Origin: Schistocerca nitens
Taxonomy: Eukaryota; Arthropoda; Insecta; Orthoptera; Acrididae
Length of the DNA stretch: 64,000 nt
Reading direction: 5' to 3'
Assembly: GCF_023898315.1 (NCBI RefSeq)
Contig: NC_064614.1
Location: forward strand, 1,055,062,432 to 1,055,126,431
Positions within the stretch are counted from its first letter, which is position 1. Every line of letters starts with the position of its first letter. This document shows, piece by piece, positions 9,190 through 20,760 of this stretch. The notes under the pieces are model-generated. The model saw nothing but the letters and a program-made list of their open reading frames with translations, was not told the DNA's origin and searched no databases. The position numbers and the translations under genes were made by a program.

Positions 9190-11757
9190 AGAAGTGGAAG
9201 GCAGACACTGTGGATGATTGACTGATCTGGTCTTGTAACAACAACCGAAACGTCCTTGGGGTGCTGGCACTGCGAATGGCTGAAAGAAAAGGGACATTGT
9301 AGCTGTAATTTTTCCCGAGGGCTTGTAGCTCTTGTGGATGGTTATATTGTGAAGGCATCGGGAGAAACAAAACTAACGTACTAGGGATCGGAACATGGAA
9401 TGCTAGACCCTTAATCGCACAGGTAGTTTAGAAAATTTGAAAAGCAAGTTCGCTGGCAGGAGGATCTCTGGTCGGGTGAACAGGGTTATAAATACAAAAT
9501 TAAACAGGGATAACACAGTAGTAGCTCTAATAATGGATAAGAAAATAGGAATGTAAGTAAGCTACTATGAATAGCATAGGGAACATATTATTGTAGTCAA
9601 GACAGACAAAAAGCCAACACACACGGGAGTTTGTGTAGGTTTATATGGCAACTAGGAAACCGACTGGTAGAATTTTCCACAGAGCATAATTTAATCGTCG
9701 CAAACACTTGGCTTCAAGGTTGTTTGTTTGGAAGGGATCTGGAGACACCGGAAGGTTTCAGTTTGATTAAATAATGGTAAAACGAATTTAGAAACCAGAT
9801 TTTAAATTTTAAGACTTTTCAGTGGCAGATCTGGAGTCTGATTACAGTGTACTGATTGTAAAATGTGGAAGAAATTGCATAAACGTTGGAAATTAAGGAA
9901 ATAGGACCTGGATAAGTTGAAAGAACCAGAAGTTGTTCAAAGTTTCTGAGGGACTATTAGGCAGTGGATGACTAGAACAGGGGAAAGGGACACAGTAATC
10001 AACAAATAGGTAATTGTAAGAGATGAAAAAATGGAGGCAACAGAGGATCAAATAGGTAAAAGGCCAGGCCTAGTAGAAATCCTGGGATACAACAGGAGAT
10101 ATTGAATTTGATGAAAGGAAAAAATTTAAAAATGCAGGAAATGAAACAGGTGCAAGGGAACACAGACTATAAAAATGATTTTTTCAGGAAGTGCAAAATG
10201 CAGAAATGACTACAGGGCAAATATAACGATTTAGAAGTGTGCGTCATCAGGGGAGGGACAGATGACGTAAACAGAAAAACTAAAGAGGCCTTTGGAGAAA
10301 AGACAAGCAGCTGTATGAATATCAAGATCTGAGATGGAAAACCAGTCCTAACCGAAGAAGGAAAAGCTGAAGGATGTATGGAGTAAGTAGAGGGCTATAC
10401 TAGGGAGATGAAGTTGACAGCAGTATTATAGAAAGGAAAGAGGACGAAGATGAGGATGAGATGGAAGACATGATACTGTGAGAAGAATTTGACAGAGCAC
10501 TGGAAGACCCAAGTAGAAACAACGGCCGGGAGTAGACGACATTGCGTCAGAACTACCGATAATCTAAGGAGAGCCAGCCGTGACAAAATTATTCCATCTG
10601 GTGTACAAAATCTATGACGCAGGCAAAATACCTTCAGACTTCCAGAAGAATGTAATAATTGGAACTGCAATGAAAGCAAATGCTGACAAGTATGAAAATT
10701 ACCGAAATATCAGTTTAATAAGTAACGGCTGCATAATACTAACACGAATTCTTTACAGGAGAACAGAAAAACTGGTGTGAGCCGACCTCGTGGAAGGATT
10801 TCAGAGAAATGTAGCAACCTACGATTTATTTCAGAGGTCAGGTTAAGGAAAGGCAAACCTACATTTATAGCATTTGTGTACTTAGTGAAATCTTTTGACA
10901 ATATTCACTACGATACTTTCCTTAAAATTCTGAAGGGAGTATGGGTAAAATATAGGTAGATTGCAGTTAAAAGAATCGAAGGAGACGATAGGGAAGCACT
11001 AGTTGATAGGGAGTGAGACAGAGTGGTAGCCTGGCAACGATGTTATTGGATCTGAATGTTGTGCAAGCGGTAAAGGAAACCAAAGAAAATTTGTTAGTAG
11101 GAAGTTCAGAGAGGAGGAACTTTGAGGTTTGAGATGTGATAGTAATTCTGTTAGAGAACTTGCAAGAACAGTTGAAAAATGGTTCAAATGGGTCTGAGCA
11201 CTATGGGACTTAACCCTAGGACTTAGAACTACTTAAACCTAACCTAAGGACATCACACACATCCATGCCCGAGGCAGGATTCGAACCTGCAACCGTAGCG
11301 GGCTTGCGGTTCCAGACTGTAGTGCCTAGAACCGCTCGGCCACTCCGGCCGCAAGAACAGTTAAAAGGAATGGATAGTGTCATGAAAGGAAGATATAAGA
11401 TGAACATCAGCAAAAACAAGACAAGGGAATTAGATTAGGAAATGGGACCTTAAAGTAGTATATGAGTTTTGCTATTTGGGCAACAAAATAACTGATATTG
11501 GCAGAAGTAGCGAGGGTTTAATTTGTAGTGTGGCAATGGCAAGGAAAGCGTTCCTGAAAAAGAGGAATTTGTTAACATCGAATACAGATTTAAGCGTTTG
11601 GAAGTCTTAGGTATTTGTCTGGAGTGTTGCCATGTAGGGAAGTGAAATGTGGACGACAATCAGTTAGGTCAAGAAGAAAATAGAAGTTTTTGAAATAGAT
11701 ACTACAGGAAAACGTTGAAGATTAAATGCGTAGATGAGGTAACTAACTGAATAGAAA
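9190..11757 (+). mobile_element. RTE LINE, near full-length but decayed (5' part)
   Basis: A 5' non-coding leader (about 9190-9370, containing tggatgattgactgatctgg) is followed by an endonuclease start reading GIGTWNARPL near 9388. Linker sequence follows, then reverse-transcriptase segments: NYRNISLIS at 10694-10720 and a KPTFIAFVYLVKSFDN segment at 10855-10900. The pattern (AP-type endonuclease then RT in one frame) is that of RTE LINEs. Many stops and small deletions kill it. A SINE has landed in the RT region at 11174-11350. The element resumes at about 13455. Confidence 0.75.
11174..11350 (-). mobile_element. tRNA-derived SINE, copy 1 (class II tRNA head)
   Basis: This is a minus-strand SINE with a 12-bp target duplication gcaagaacagtt (11162-11173 and 11351-11362). 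Read on its own strand, it has a tRNA Leu/Ser-like head with A box, B box ggttcgaatcc and a variable-arm hairpin. A body containing taggtttaagtagttctaag and a tail ccatttgaaccatttttc follow. Part of the body (the tgaggtcatcagt segment) is missing. It inserted into the RT region of the RTE LINE. Confidence 0.9.
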
Positions 11758-13454
11758 TGACAAACATCTTCCACCCATTAACTTACACACTTTATTTAAA
11801 GAAGACCCAAAATTTTTCTATAAGAAAACATTGCAAACTTCCCAATTTTCTAAGAAATAAATTTAATTAAACAAAACACGTAGCATAAACTACAGACCAT
11901 CCCTAGCGCTTGAGATGGTTTACAGTACCCAATTCTAAAAGGAACTGTTAACCATCAAAACTTATGCTTTCCACTCGGTTAAAAAGGAACACTATTTAAG
12001 AAGGCATTAACCATTTAAGGAAAGCTAGTATTTAAGATGCACGCAACGTATGCTTTCAATTCAAGCTGCCACTTATGTATGGCTGCTTTAAAATATTAAA
12101 GTTTCAGTGATTCCACCATACTTAAGAAATCTTACAATTAATTCAGTTTGCCTCGTGATGACTGGGTGTTGTGTGATGTCCTTAGGTTAGTTAGGTTTAA
12201 GTAGTTCTAAGTTCTAGGGGACTGATGTCCATAGATGTTAAGTCCCATAGTGCTCAGAGCCAATTAATTCAGTTAAACGAACGACAGGAAAATTCTTAAG
12301 GTATTAATAATTTAAAAACAACCATTTGAGAGACGCCCCTAAGAGATCTTCAAGTCTCAATTATGTATACTTGCTCTTGATTCGGTGAGCTGTTCGCAAA
12401 GCCATCGTCCCTCAGTTGTCGCAGGTCTGGGCGTCCGTCCACCCCGTCAGATGGGTGTCGCCCCTTGCAAAGCTTGACTCCCACGTCTAAAAAACTAGAA
12501 AACACTAAGTCTTGGTTAGTGACCTGTTCCATACCACTTGTCAAGAAGTAGTTTCAATAAACCCACACGGGAGGGGAATATAAGTCCGGTGCGAAATAGC
12601 ACAGTGCCTTTGTGAACCACAGTCAATATAGAAGCACCAAACTGCCAGGGAGCTAAGGAGGCAACGGGCAGAAATCAAGGCCCACAACCCCATGCGGTCG
12701 TACCGAGCCAAAACACAGGGGAGACGTTACGGAGACCCAGAACAAGTCAAGAGGTGGTCGACGGACGCAGAAATTAAATCAAACGGCCACACAACTTATG
12801 TCAGCTCCGAAGAAGACAGCGAGCTGCACTTCCCCAGGAAGGGGTGGGGGGAGGGAGATGGGTTAATGATACACACCCATTATCCCGAAGATATCAGGAA
12901 ATAGCCAGACAGCAACATCTTGTGGCCTTTCAGATTAACTGAATAAATACGAAATAAATGCCACCAAGGCGACGTTATCTAGGCTCGTTCTTTTAGAAAT
13001 CCACGTAAACAAACAACTGAGCCATCAGTCAAAGTTTCTAACTAGACTCAAACTTCGCGTCTGAAATCACAGCAATTCAGACAATCCACCAAATAAAAGA
13101 AGTTAAAGGTCACTAAGTAGTGCAAAAACAACTAAGGTGGACGATGATCCCCTTCAAACAAACGCAACACCTCAGTGCCTCTCGTCCTGAAAAACAATGC
13201 GGCCTCCTGCTGTCCGTTGTGGCGGTCGCATCCTAACTCAAACTGCCACTTCCGTCCGGCCAGAGCCGCTCCAGCCGACTGCCCTGCATCGATCACTCCG
13301 TCGGCCGTACTGCCGATCGGGCACTCTCGCGGCCACCGTCGCTGGTCGCTGGAATCGAGCTGCCGCCGCGAGACAAGAGCCTTCACCAGAACAAGAACAT
13401 CGAAAGCGAACAAAGAACAGACAGATCCTGGGAATTCGAAGGAAGCTGAGCCGC
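11758..13454. other. about 1.7 kb unrecognised insertion within the RTE LINE
   Basis: LINE homology stops near 11757 and resumes near 13455, so this block was inserted or acquired between. It has an AT-rich left half and a GC-richer right half (about 12690-13420). No transposase, reverse transcriptase, terminal inverted repeat or long direct repeat was found at its ends. It carries the headless-type SINE at 12149. Short frames (for example 13175-13564) have no recognised domain. Confidence 0.45.
12149..12260 (+). mobile_element. SINE, copy 2, alternative-head short form
   Basis: This plus-strand short SINE has an exact 14-bp target duplication caattaattcagtt (12135-12148 and 12261-12274). 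The body and tail match the tRNA-headed SINEs here, but the tRNA head is absent. In its place is a short head, cgtgatgactgggtgttgtg. The copy at 41830-41952 has the same head, so this is a distinct form rather than a random truncation. Confidence 0.85.
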
Positions 13455-13672
13455 ACGGCTCAATCAAGGGATTGCGAATTCAGTCCTGGAAGGAAGTTTG
13501 GGGACTAAAAATCGTACATGGACACCGAGAGATCAATACAGTAAGCTCATTCAGAAGGATGTAGGTTGCAGTAGATATGTGGAGATGAAGGGACTTGCAC
13601 ACGATAGTGCAGCATGAAGAGCTGCATCAGTCTTCAGACTGAAGAACACAACAACAACAATAATAATAATAT
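13455..13672 (+). mobile_element. RTE LINE 3' end (continuation of 9190-11757)
   Basis: The RTE coding end resumes (a segment including gactaaaaatcgtacat, then cattcagaaggatgtaggtt). It runs to the typical 3' end, cagactgaagaacacaac, followed by a short (AAC)n(AAT)n tail at about 13643-13672. This is the missing 3' part of the element that begins at 9190. Confidence 0.7.
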
Positions 13673-14565
13673 ATACTTGATAGAGGGCTGTGAAACACAT
13701 ACGCACCTATATACTTCCTCACAAAAGTCCTTCCATGTAATCCCATTAGTGTGCTTTAGGTTATGCAAACGTCTCCTTAATACAGGCACATGTGGCACAG
13801 CTAGCTCGCGAGAAGAACCCGGAGCTGAATTTTGAGGACTGAGAACGAAGCTTTTCCCCACTTGCTCTGCAGCGTTGTCGAACACAGACGGTCGACCAGA
13901 GGATTTTTTATGTCTTACCGAGCATGAAGTTTAGAACAAAACACTTAAACCACACACATATATGGTAGACGTAATGGGCAGAAATATTACGTTGAACAGT
14001 TGCCACAGACTTTCATTGTTCAAACCAAAAGAAAACAGCGAGCACCTGCGGCACCAGTGAAGGCAACCATCATGGCTGCCGGCCTTATGACTAGATAGTA
14101 TCGTACTACGTGTGGCTAAACTTCATCTGTTTTCCTACAAAGTAACGACAAAACTAGGACTGTAAGTTGTTTGAATATGTCTGTAAAGACTTTTCCACCA
14201 AACACCTTGGTATTTCATTCCTCCATTTCACCGTAAACCTATATATATTACTATTCCTATGTCAAAATTTCTTGTTAGAAATCTGCCGAACATTGTAGCA
14301 TTCATACAAGGAGAAGGAAGCATCATGAAAATACAACGACGCGAATTTCATATTGATCCACAGGTAATCACAAGGCCGGCAGCTGTTCGCGCAGTAACGG
14401 CGGAGTGTAAAGAGCAGTGGCCATCGTTGCTGATCCGGTGTTTTATGACACGCCGGAACATAAAACAGAAGTTATTGTGGACTATATCGTCAGGATGTGG
14501 CATGGTTTACGGAGTTTCAATTGGCACATCCAGCTATCAAAGATCTGTTCGACGTACGTGCTACG
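13673..14565. other. unassigned DNA
   Basis: No gene or repeat boundary recognised. Confidence 0.3.
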
Positions 14566-14760
14566 CAAATTGTTCAAATGGCTCTGAGTACTACGGGACT
14601 TAACACCTGAGGTCATCAGCCCCCTAGACTTAGAACTACTTAAACCTAACTAAACTAAGGACATCACACACACGCACGAGGCAGTATTCGAACCTGCCAC
14701 CGTAGCAGCAGCGCGGTCCCGGACTGAAGCGCCTAGAACCGCTCGACCACAAGGCCGGCA
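14566..14760 (-). mobile_element. tRNA-derived SINE, copy 3
   Basis: This minus-strand copy of the class II tRNA-headed SINE retains the B-box segment (tattcgaacctgccacc as read on the plus strand) and the full body. It is more diverged than the other copies, and I see no convincing target duplication, so it is probably older. Confidence 0.8.
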
Positions 14761-15486
14761 CATGTCAACACCAGATGTGTGTATTGCGGAGAATACACAA
14801 TTATCAGCAAAATTCTAATACATATTCCATTCGTCGATAGTGCACAGTGTAGACGGCTGGCGGTACGTCTGCTTTTTCGTAGTTTAACCTTCATGATCAT
14901 ACACGTGGAAGAGAATCCGGTCTTGAATGAATTCACAGAAGAATTTATGAGTGACACTCTTGCTACCTGTCCTGTTCTTTGAACCTTTCTGAACCTCTTC
15001 AACGTCATAAAAACCCTACATTGCCGAACAATCACCAAGAAGCGATGAGATATCTCTTTTCCAGCGATCTCTTTGTTGAATTAAGTACAATTTCTTAAAT
15101 GACTCGACTGAATTTCTGTTTTGCATCTACCATCAGGAAACAGCTTTAATTTCTACTTTACTGATAAGTTGAATGTTCAATGATTTCAATTAATGGTGAA
15201 CGATTAAGTGTGATAATTTATTTTGCTTACGTATATTACATTATGTCTATTTATAGTGAACGTCAGCTACCAAGTTATAGTATTTTGCGTTGATGATTGT
15301 AGGTCGCGTTTACATTCTGTAACAGTTTTCTAATGATTCAGCGCCCATGTTTAGTACTATGGGATCTGCAAAAAGCTATTTTCGGCTCCCTGTCGGCAAA
15401 CTCTGCCTTCAGACGGTGATAATATCGTTTCGTGAGTGGTGATCGGGGTCCTTGGTTTCAGAAGGCACGTTATTGGACAACTGGTG
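14761..15486. other. unassigned DNA
   Basis: No supported gene or structured repeat. Confidence 0.3.
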
Positions 15487-15497
15487 TCAGAGACATA

Positions 15498-15700
15498 GCC
15501 GGCCGCTGTGGTCGAGCGGTTCTAGGCGCTTCAGTCCGGAACCACACGACTGCTGCGGTCGCAAGTTCGAATCCTGCCTCGGGCATGGATGCATGTGATC
15601 TCCTTAGGTTATTTAGGTTTAAGTAGTTCTAAGTCTAGGGGACTGATGACCTCAGATGTTAAGTCCCATAGTGCTTAGAGCCATTTGAACCATTTTTTTT
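15498..15700 (+). mobile_element. tRNA-derived SINE, copy 4 (plus strand)
   Basis: This plus-strand copy has an 11-bp target duplication tcagagacata (15487-15497 and 15701-15711). It shows the full layout in reading direction: tRNA-like head with A box tggtcgagcggttctaggcg, variable-arm hairpin CGAC...GTCG, B box agttcgaatcc, body, and an oligo-T end. The T-run rather than an A-run at the 3' end is visible directly. Confidence 0.9.
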
Positions 15701-15959
15701 TCAGAGACATATGGTCCTTAGGTGAACACACAGACATATGCATCTGGTACACTTGATTATGTAAAGCCTCTGTAACGATCATAGTAAAATAAAGATTATT
15801 TAACTGGAATCTGAGGAATGCTTTTGCTAATTAACGACATGACGGGTGTTCCCTATAGCCCTGTGAATGATAGAAAGTTAATAAGTGGAATCATTCAACC
15901 CACACATGGTTGCAACAATTTGTGTGGACATGAAAAGCTCAGTTGTCAGACTTCCGTTC

Positions 15960-16350
15960 ATATTGGGAAAATGAAGTCAGCCTACCTTTGCGAATCCCAT
16001 CTTAGAATATTGCTCAGATGTGTGGGACCAGTACCATAGAGGACAGCTTGGCGATATTGAATGTACACGGAGAAGCGCAGCACGAATAGTTACAGATTTG
16101 CAAATACGCTTCTCGGGTTTGCTGCCGGATCGTATTGTGTATCTAATTCATTCCTTTCTAAGCAAACTCGAAGCAGGGATGTAAGTGATGATGCATGGCA
16201 CGACATCAAGAGTGTTTTTAGTCCACCAGCAAAATTGAGGAATGTATTGTGCTCGACCAAAGACTACCTTAGCCTTCGGAAACGTGGCATGTATAAAATC
16301 TCATTGCCTGGACACGGGGCATTGTATGTTTTACGAAAAGACTGAAATTT
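15960..16350 (+). mobile_element. LINE 3' coding scrap
   Basis: One frame reads PILEYCSDVWDQYHRG followed by an RSAARIV segment. This matches the conserved region downstream of the RT in the LINEs at 46.2 and 59.7 kb (PILEYCSSVWDPYQVG). Stops interrupt it. It is a 5'-truncated, old copy of a related LINE. Confidence 0.55.
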
Positions 16351-16485
16351 TATCCTCGACGTAATCTTTCTGGGTCTGTGTTGTTAAGGAGGTCATAATA
16401 TCCGTATGACGGAAGATTTTTCAACAGGAATGCACATTTTCAATTAAGCGCCGCCTGGAATCCTAGCATTGGCTGCCATTAAATA

Positions 16486-17907
16486 CACTCCTGGAAATGG
16501 AAAAAAGAACACATTGACACCGGTGTGTCAGACCCACCATACTTGCTCCGGACACTGCGAGAGGGTTGTACAAGCAATGATCACACGCACGGCACAGCGG
16601 ACACACCAGGAACCGCGGTGTTGGCCGTCGAATGGCGATAGCTGCGCAGCATTTGTGCACCGCCGCCGTCAGTGTCAGCCAGTTTGCCGTGGCATACGGA
16701 GCTCCATCGCAGTCTTTAACACTGGTAGCATGCCGCGACAGCGTGGACGTGAACCGTATGTGCAGTTGACGGACTTTGAGCGAGGGCGTATAGTGGGCAT
16801 GCGGGAGGCCGGGTGGACGTACCGCCGAATTGCTCAACACGTGGGGCGTGAGGTCTCCACAGTACATCGATGTTGTCGCCAGTGGTCGGCGGAAGGTGCA
16901 CGTGCCCGTCGACCTGGGACCGGACCGCAGCGACGCACGGATGCACGCCAAGACCGTAGGATCCTACGCAGTGCCGTAGGGGACCGCACCGCCACTTGCC
17001 AGCAAATTAGGGACACTGTTGCTCCTGGGGTATCGGCGAGGACCATTCGCAACCGTCTCCATGAAGCTGGGCTACGGTCCCGCACACCGTTAGGCTGTCT
17101 TCCGCTCACGCCCCAACATCGTGCAGCCCGCCTCCAGTGGTGTCGCGACAGGCGTGAATGGAGGGACGAATGGAGACGTGTCGTCTTCAGCGATGAGAGT
17201 CGCTTCTGCCTTGGTGCCAATGATGGTCGTATGCGTGTTTGGCGCCGTGCAGGTGAGCGCCACAATCAGGACTGCATACGACCGAGGCACACAGGGCCAA
17301 CACCCGGCATCATGGTGTGGGGAGCGATCTCCTACACTGGCCGTACACCACTGGTGACCGTCGAGGGGACACTGAATAGTGCACGGTACATCCAAACCGT
17401 CATCGAACCCATCGTTCTACCATTCCTAGAACGGCAAGGGAACTTGCTGTTCCAACAGGACAATGCACGTCCGCATGTATCCCGTGCCACCCAACGTGCT
17501 CTAGAAGGTGTAAGTCAACTACCCTGGCCAGCAAGATCTCCGGATCTGTCCCCCATTGAGCATGTTTGGGACTGGATGAAGCGTCGTCTCACGCGGTCTG
17601 CACGTCCAGCACGAACGCTGGTCCAACTGAGGCGCCAGGTGGAAATGGCATGGCAAGCCGTTCCACAGGACTACATCCAGCATCTCTACGATCGTCTCCA
17701 TGGGAGAATAGCAGCCTGCATTGCTGCGAAAGGTGGATATACACTGTACTAGTGCCGACATTGTGCATGCTCTGTTGGCTGTGTCTATGTGCCTGTGGTT
17801 CTGTCAGTGTGATCATGTGATGTATCTGACCCCAGGAATGTGTCAATAAAGTTTCCCCATCCTGGGACAATGAATTCACGGTGTTCTTATTTCAATTTCC
17901 AGGAGTG
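16486..17907 (+). mobile_element. Tc1-like DNA transposon, apparently intact
   Basis: Terminal inverted repeats start cactcctggaaatgg (16486) and end ccaggagtg (17907), with a TA target duplication at 16484-16485 and 17908-17909. The 1422-bp element contains a single uninterrupted transposase gene. Both ends are well matched over about 27 bases. With an open transposase, paired ends and intact TA flanks, it is the youngest-looking DNA transposon in the window and could have been active recently. Confidence 0.92.
16730..17752 (+). CDS. Tc1-like transposase (DD32E spacing)
   Basis: The 340-residue protein cuts and pastes the surrounding element in the nucleus. Residues about 10-110 form paired helix-turn-helix DNA-binding domains that would recognise the terminal repeats. 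The catalytic domain has Asp155 (VVFSDESRF), Asp244 (FQQDNARPH) and Glu277 (SPIEHVW). The family's usual gap between the second Asp and the Glu is 34 residues; here it is 32. I start at the Met of MPRQRG because Tc1 transposases are near 340 residues and homologues here begin MPR. The frame is open 87 codons upstream, but that part covers the terminal repeat. No internal stop. It has no host-gene context. Confidence 0.9.
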   Translation: MPRQRGREPYVQLTDFERGRIVGMREAGWTYRRIAQHVGREVSTVHRCCRQWSAEGARARRPGTGPQRRTDARQDRRILRSAVGDRTATCQQIRDTVAPGVSARTIRNRLHEAGLRSRTPLGCLPLTPQHRAARLQWCRDRREWRDEWRRVVFSDESRFCLGANDGRMRVWRRAGERHNQDCIRPRHTGPTPGIMVWGAISYTGRTPLVTVEGTLNSARYIQTVIEPIVLPFLERQGNLLFQQDNARPHVSRATQRALEGVSQLPWPARSPDLSPIEHVWDWMKRRLTRSARPARTLVQLRRQVEMAWQAVPQDYIQHLYDRLHGRIAACIAAKGGYTLY

Positions 17908-17909
17908 TA

Positions 17910-19534
17910 AAAACAGGGAAAACGAGAACTTCGATTCATCATGCGACGCAACGGACTACTGAGATTTAATTCAGCCTTTAACCACAGGAGCGTCCGGCAG
18001 CACAGTCATTGTCCATAGCGCACGCGCGGATTGCCTTTCCGTGGCTCCCAGCAGGGGACACCAGAAGCTCAGCTTTCCTTTCAATACGAGCGTCTCCCCA
18101 CGCACGCATATTGCTTACTCCCGGCACAATAAATTTTGACGCCGCCGTGCGATTATTATTAGCTGCGCCTTGCATCAGTGACAGCAGCAGCTGCCACTAT
18201 CTGATAATGTCGAGCAGTTGCATCGATGAAATAGCGAGTTACACAGTACGATCCGGCGGCAAACACGAGAAGCGTATTTGCAACAGTTCCGTCGGGAAAG
18301 CATGAGGAGTCACTGTTACAGATTTGTTTCACACTCGTTGGAGCATTAGAGAAATTCTTAAAATTCTGAAATGGTCGACAGCTGCCGACGGATATCGGTA
18401 ATTCCGTGAACTAGTATTAAGTGGAGATTTAAAAATTTTCTTCTTGGCCCTACGAATCGATCCTGTAAGGACGACGAAGACAAGATTTACAGAGGCATTA
18501 AAGAAGTCGTTCGTCTCACGCTCGACACGCAGGTGGAACAAGAAGAAAGTCTAGTCCGATGATAGGTACCCTCTGGCCTGTGCTTTACGAAAGTTCGTGT
18601 AGGTGTAAATGGTAACGGTAGCCGAGGACACAAAGAGCCAACATGGTACGCTTAGCGTCCAGGAGCCTTTACCTGAAGGTCCCAGGCTGAGTGATACTAA
18701 CCTCGTGAAGATCGAGGCTACCAGTGTCCCAAAATAGTGCCACCTAGTCCTTTCTATTATGATATAATTGACAAGGAAAACAACATATTTCTTGGCCTGA
18801 TGAAAATAGTCATCACTAGAAGAAGACTTTAAACATAATAACTTCAAACATAGTATTAAAAGTTCAAAAAAAAAATAGCTCCGAAAACAACGGAACCTGA
18901 AAAATGGCCATTGAACCCATGAGTGCACCCACCCCCACAGAGGTGGAACGAAGAGACGGTCACCGGCAACGCTCGCCCGCGTCACGCCTCCAATATCGAC
19001 GGTTCGCGAACACCTCCTGCCCATTGCAGTTGTGGGCTTCACTGCTAGCGGGTAAGAAACTTCTGCCTTAACGATAATGCTTTCTAAAATTTTCGTGAAT
19101 AAAGATGAATTTTGTGTGTCAGTGGGACAACCCATAAAAAATTTCGTTTCCACGTTTCCAGTCTGCTCGTGAACTACATTCGCTTGGCAGCATCTCAGTT
19201 AAACCAATTCGCTGTTTTTTATCCACCGTGGCACGGTCTCGTTTCGGTAACCCTCATGAACTAGTACTTGACTTTGACCATCTCTGTGCAGTGCCAAGTT
19301 TAAACGGCCAAATGACAAAAATAACTCTGGATTTAAGGAAAGTTTAAGGACTTCAGTTGGTGCCTGTAAGTCCAGAAGACTGATCTGAGAGCTGCCTCGA
19401 TATGCAGTTATTATTGCTTTTTGGTGGACTACTGATTGAGGCAGCACCAGCCTAGCCAAGGTTTCACAGAAATCGGTAAACAGGTGAGTACGTCACATGC
19501 CGTTACCGTTACGCGATACAACATGTTTGTAATA
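17910..19534. other. unassigned DNA
   Basis: No gene recognised. A minus-strand frame of 200 codons (18551-19153) spans this area but shows no domain, and its composition does not look protein-like. A GC-richer stretch at 18900-19040 may be part of an unknown repeat. Confidence 0.3.
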
Positions 19535-19760
19535 CACTAACAAAAAATAAAAATAAAATCACAACACCAAGAAGGCGTTGTGCAATATAAATGAAAGTCG
19601 ATAGGCATGTTTCTGCATCAAGACGATGTCAATTCAAATTTTGCGCGAGTTGTAGTAGCGTAACTATGAGGAAGCACATCACGTTAGCTTTAAATGCACG
19701 ATGTAACGGTCGTAAGTGTTAGTTACCTTCGAGATTGAACGTGGTAAGTTTATGTTAGAC

Positions 19761-19959
19761 AAATGGTTCAAATGGCTCTGAGCACTATGGGACTTAACAT
19801 CTGAGGTCATCAGTCCCCTAGAACTTAGAACTACTTAAACCTAACCAACCTAAGGACATCACACACATCCATGCCCTAGGCAGGATTCGAACCTGCGACC
19901 GTAGCGATTGCGTGGTTCCAGACTGAAGCGACTGCAACCGCTTGGCCACACTGGCCGGC
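19761..19959 (-). mobile_element. tRNA-derived SINE, copy 5, inside a Tc1 element
   Basis: This minus-strand copy has a 10-bp imperfect target duplication tatgttagac/tatgttatac (19751-19760 and 19960-19969). It is complete, with head, body and short A/T end. It sits in the 5' leader of the old Tc1 element. Confidence 0.88.
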
Positions 19960-20009
19960 TATGTTATACAAGAATGCCTTTAAGGTGACAAAGAGGGCAT
20001 TATCAATGC

Positions 20010-20760
20010 CGCACTGAGTTTGAACGGGTCGTGTAATTGGCCTACGAGGAGCTAGACGTTCCTTCTGCGATACTGAGCAAGAATGTAGAACCTGTATATG
20101 ATTGCTGGCAGCGGTAGTCAGGAGAATGTACGGTTAACAAGTGGCACTGTCGAGAGGGACGACCAACGTGTTGGAGTACGGCTCTGGAACATCGAACAAG
20201 GCACTCTTTAGCAAGAATTCCGCTGACACCAAACCACTGCCATTTGCGACTTCAACTGTGTCAAGCGAGAGCTCATTGCAGGAGAGGGCGGAGGTCTTTC
20301 GTGTTTTCTGATCAAAGCTGGTTCTGCCTCGGTGGCAGTGATGGTCGTGTGTTGGTTGGATGGAGGTCAGGCGAGCACCTGCAACCAACCTGTTTCCGTG
20401 CTAGACGCACTGGTCCTACATCTGGAGTTATGGTTAAGGATGCGGTTTCGTATGACAGCAGGAGCACTCTAGTAATTATCCCCGCATCCTGACTGCAAGT
20501 CTGCACGTCAGTCAGATAACTCGACTTGTTCTCCTCCCGTTCATGAACAGCATTTCAGTGGGTGTTTTCCAACAGGATACCGCTCGACCGCATATCGATG
20601 TTGTAACACAACGTGCTCTACAGAGTGTTGACGTATTGTCTTGGTCTGCAGGATCACCAGATCTAAATAAATCGAGAGCATATCGGACATAACGGGAAGG
20701 CAACTCCAGCGTCATCCACTACCAGCATTAACCGTTCCTATATTGCCCGACCAAGTGCAA
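20010..20760 (+). pseudogene. Tc1-like transposase pseudogene
   Basis: Fragments in different frames give an FERG-type N-terminal start near 20020, VFSDQSWFCLGGSDGR near 20300 (first catalytic Asp kept, the following Glu changed to Gln), VFQQDTARPHIDVV near 20565 (second Asp kept) and SPDLNK near 20660, where the Glu region is shifted out of frame. Several blocks are deleted between the N-terminal and catalytic parts. The remaining spacing agrees with the shorter 32-residue type at 16.7 kb. Confidence 0.75.

Noticed and set aside
13132..13564. Overlapping frames of 72-129 codons on both strands
   Set aside because: No domain; composition is that of GC-rich DNA, and the right part runs into RTE 3' sequence.
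16463..17395. Long minus-strand frames opposite the Tc1 transposase
   Set aside because: They are antisense shadows of the intact transposase, caused by its GC-rich codon use.
18551..19153. 200-codon minus-strand frame
   Set aside because: Low-complexity Ser and Phe stretches and no recognisable motif; no support as a gene.
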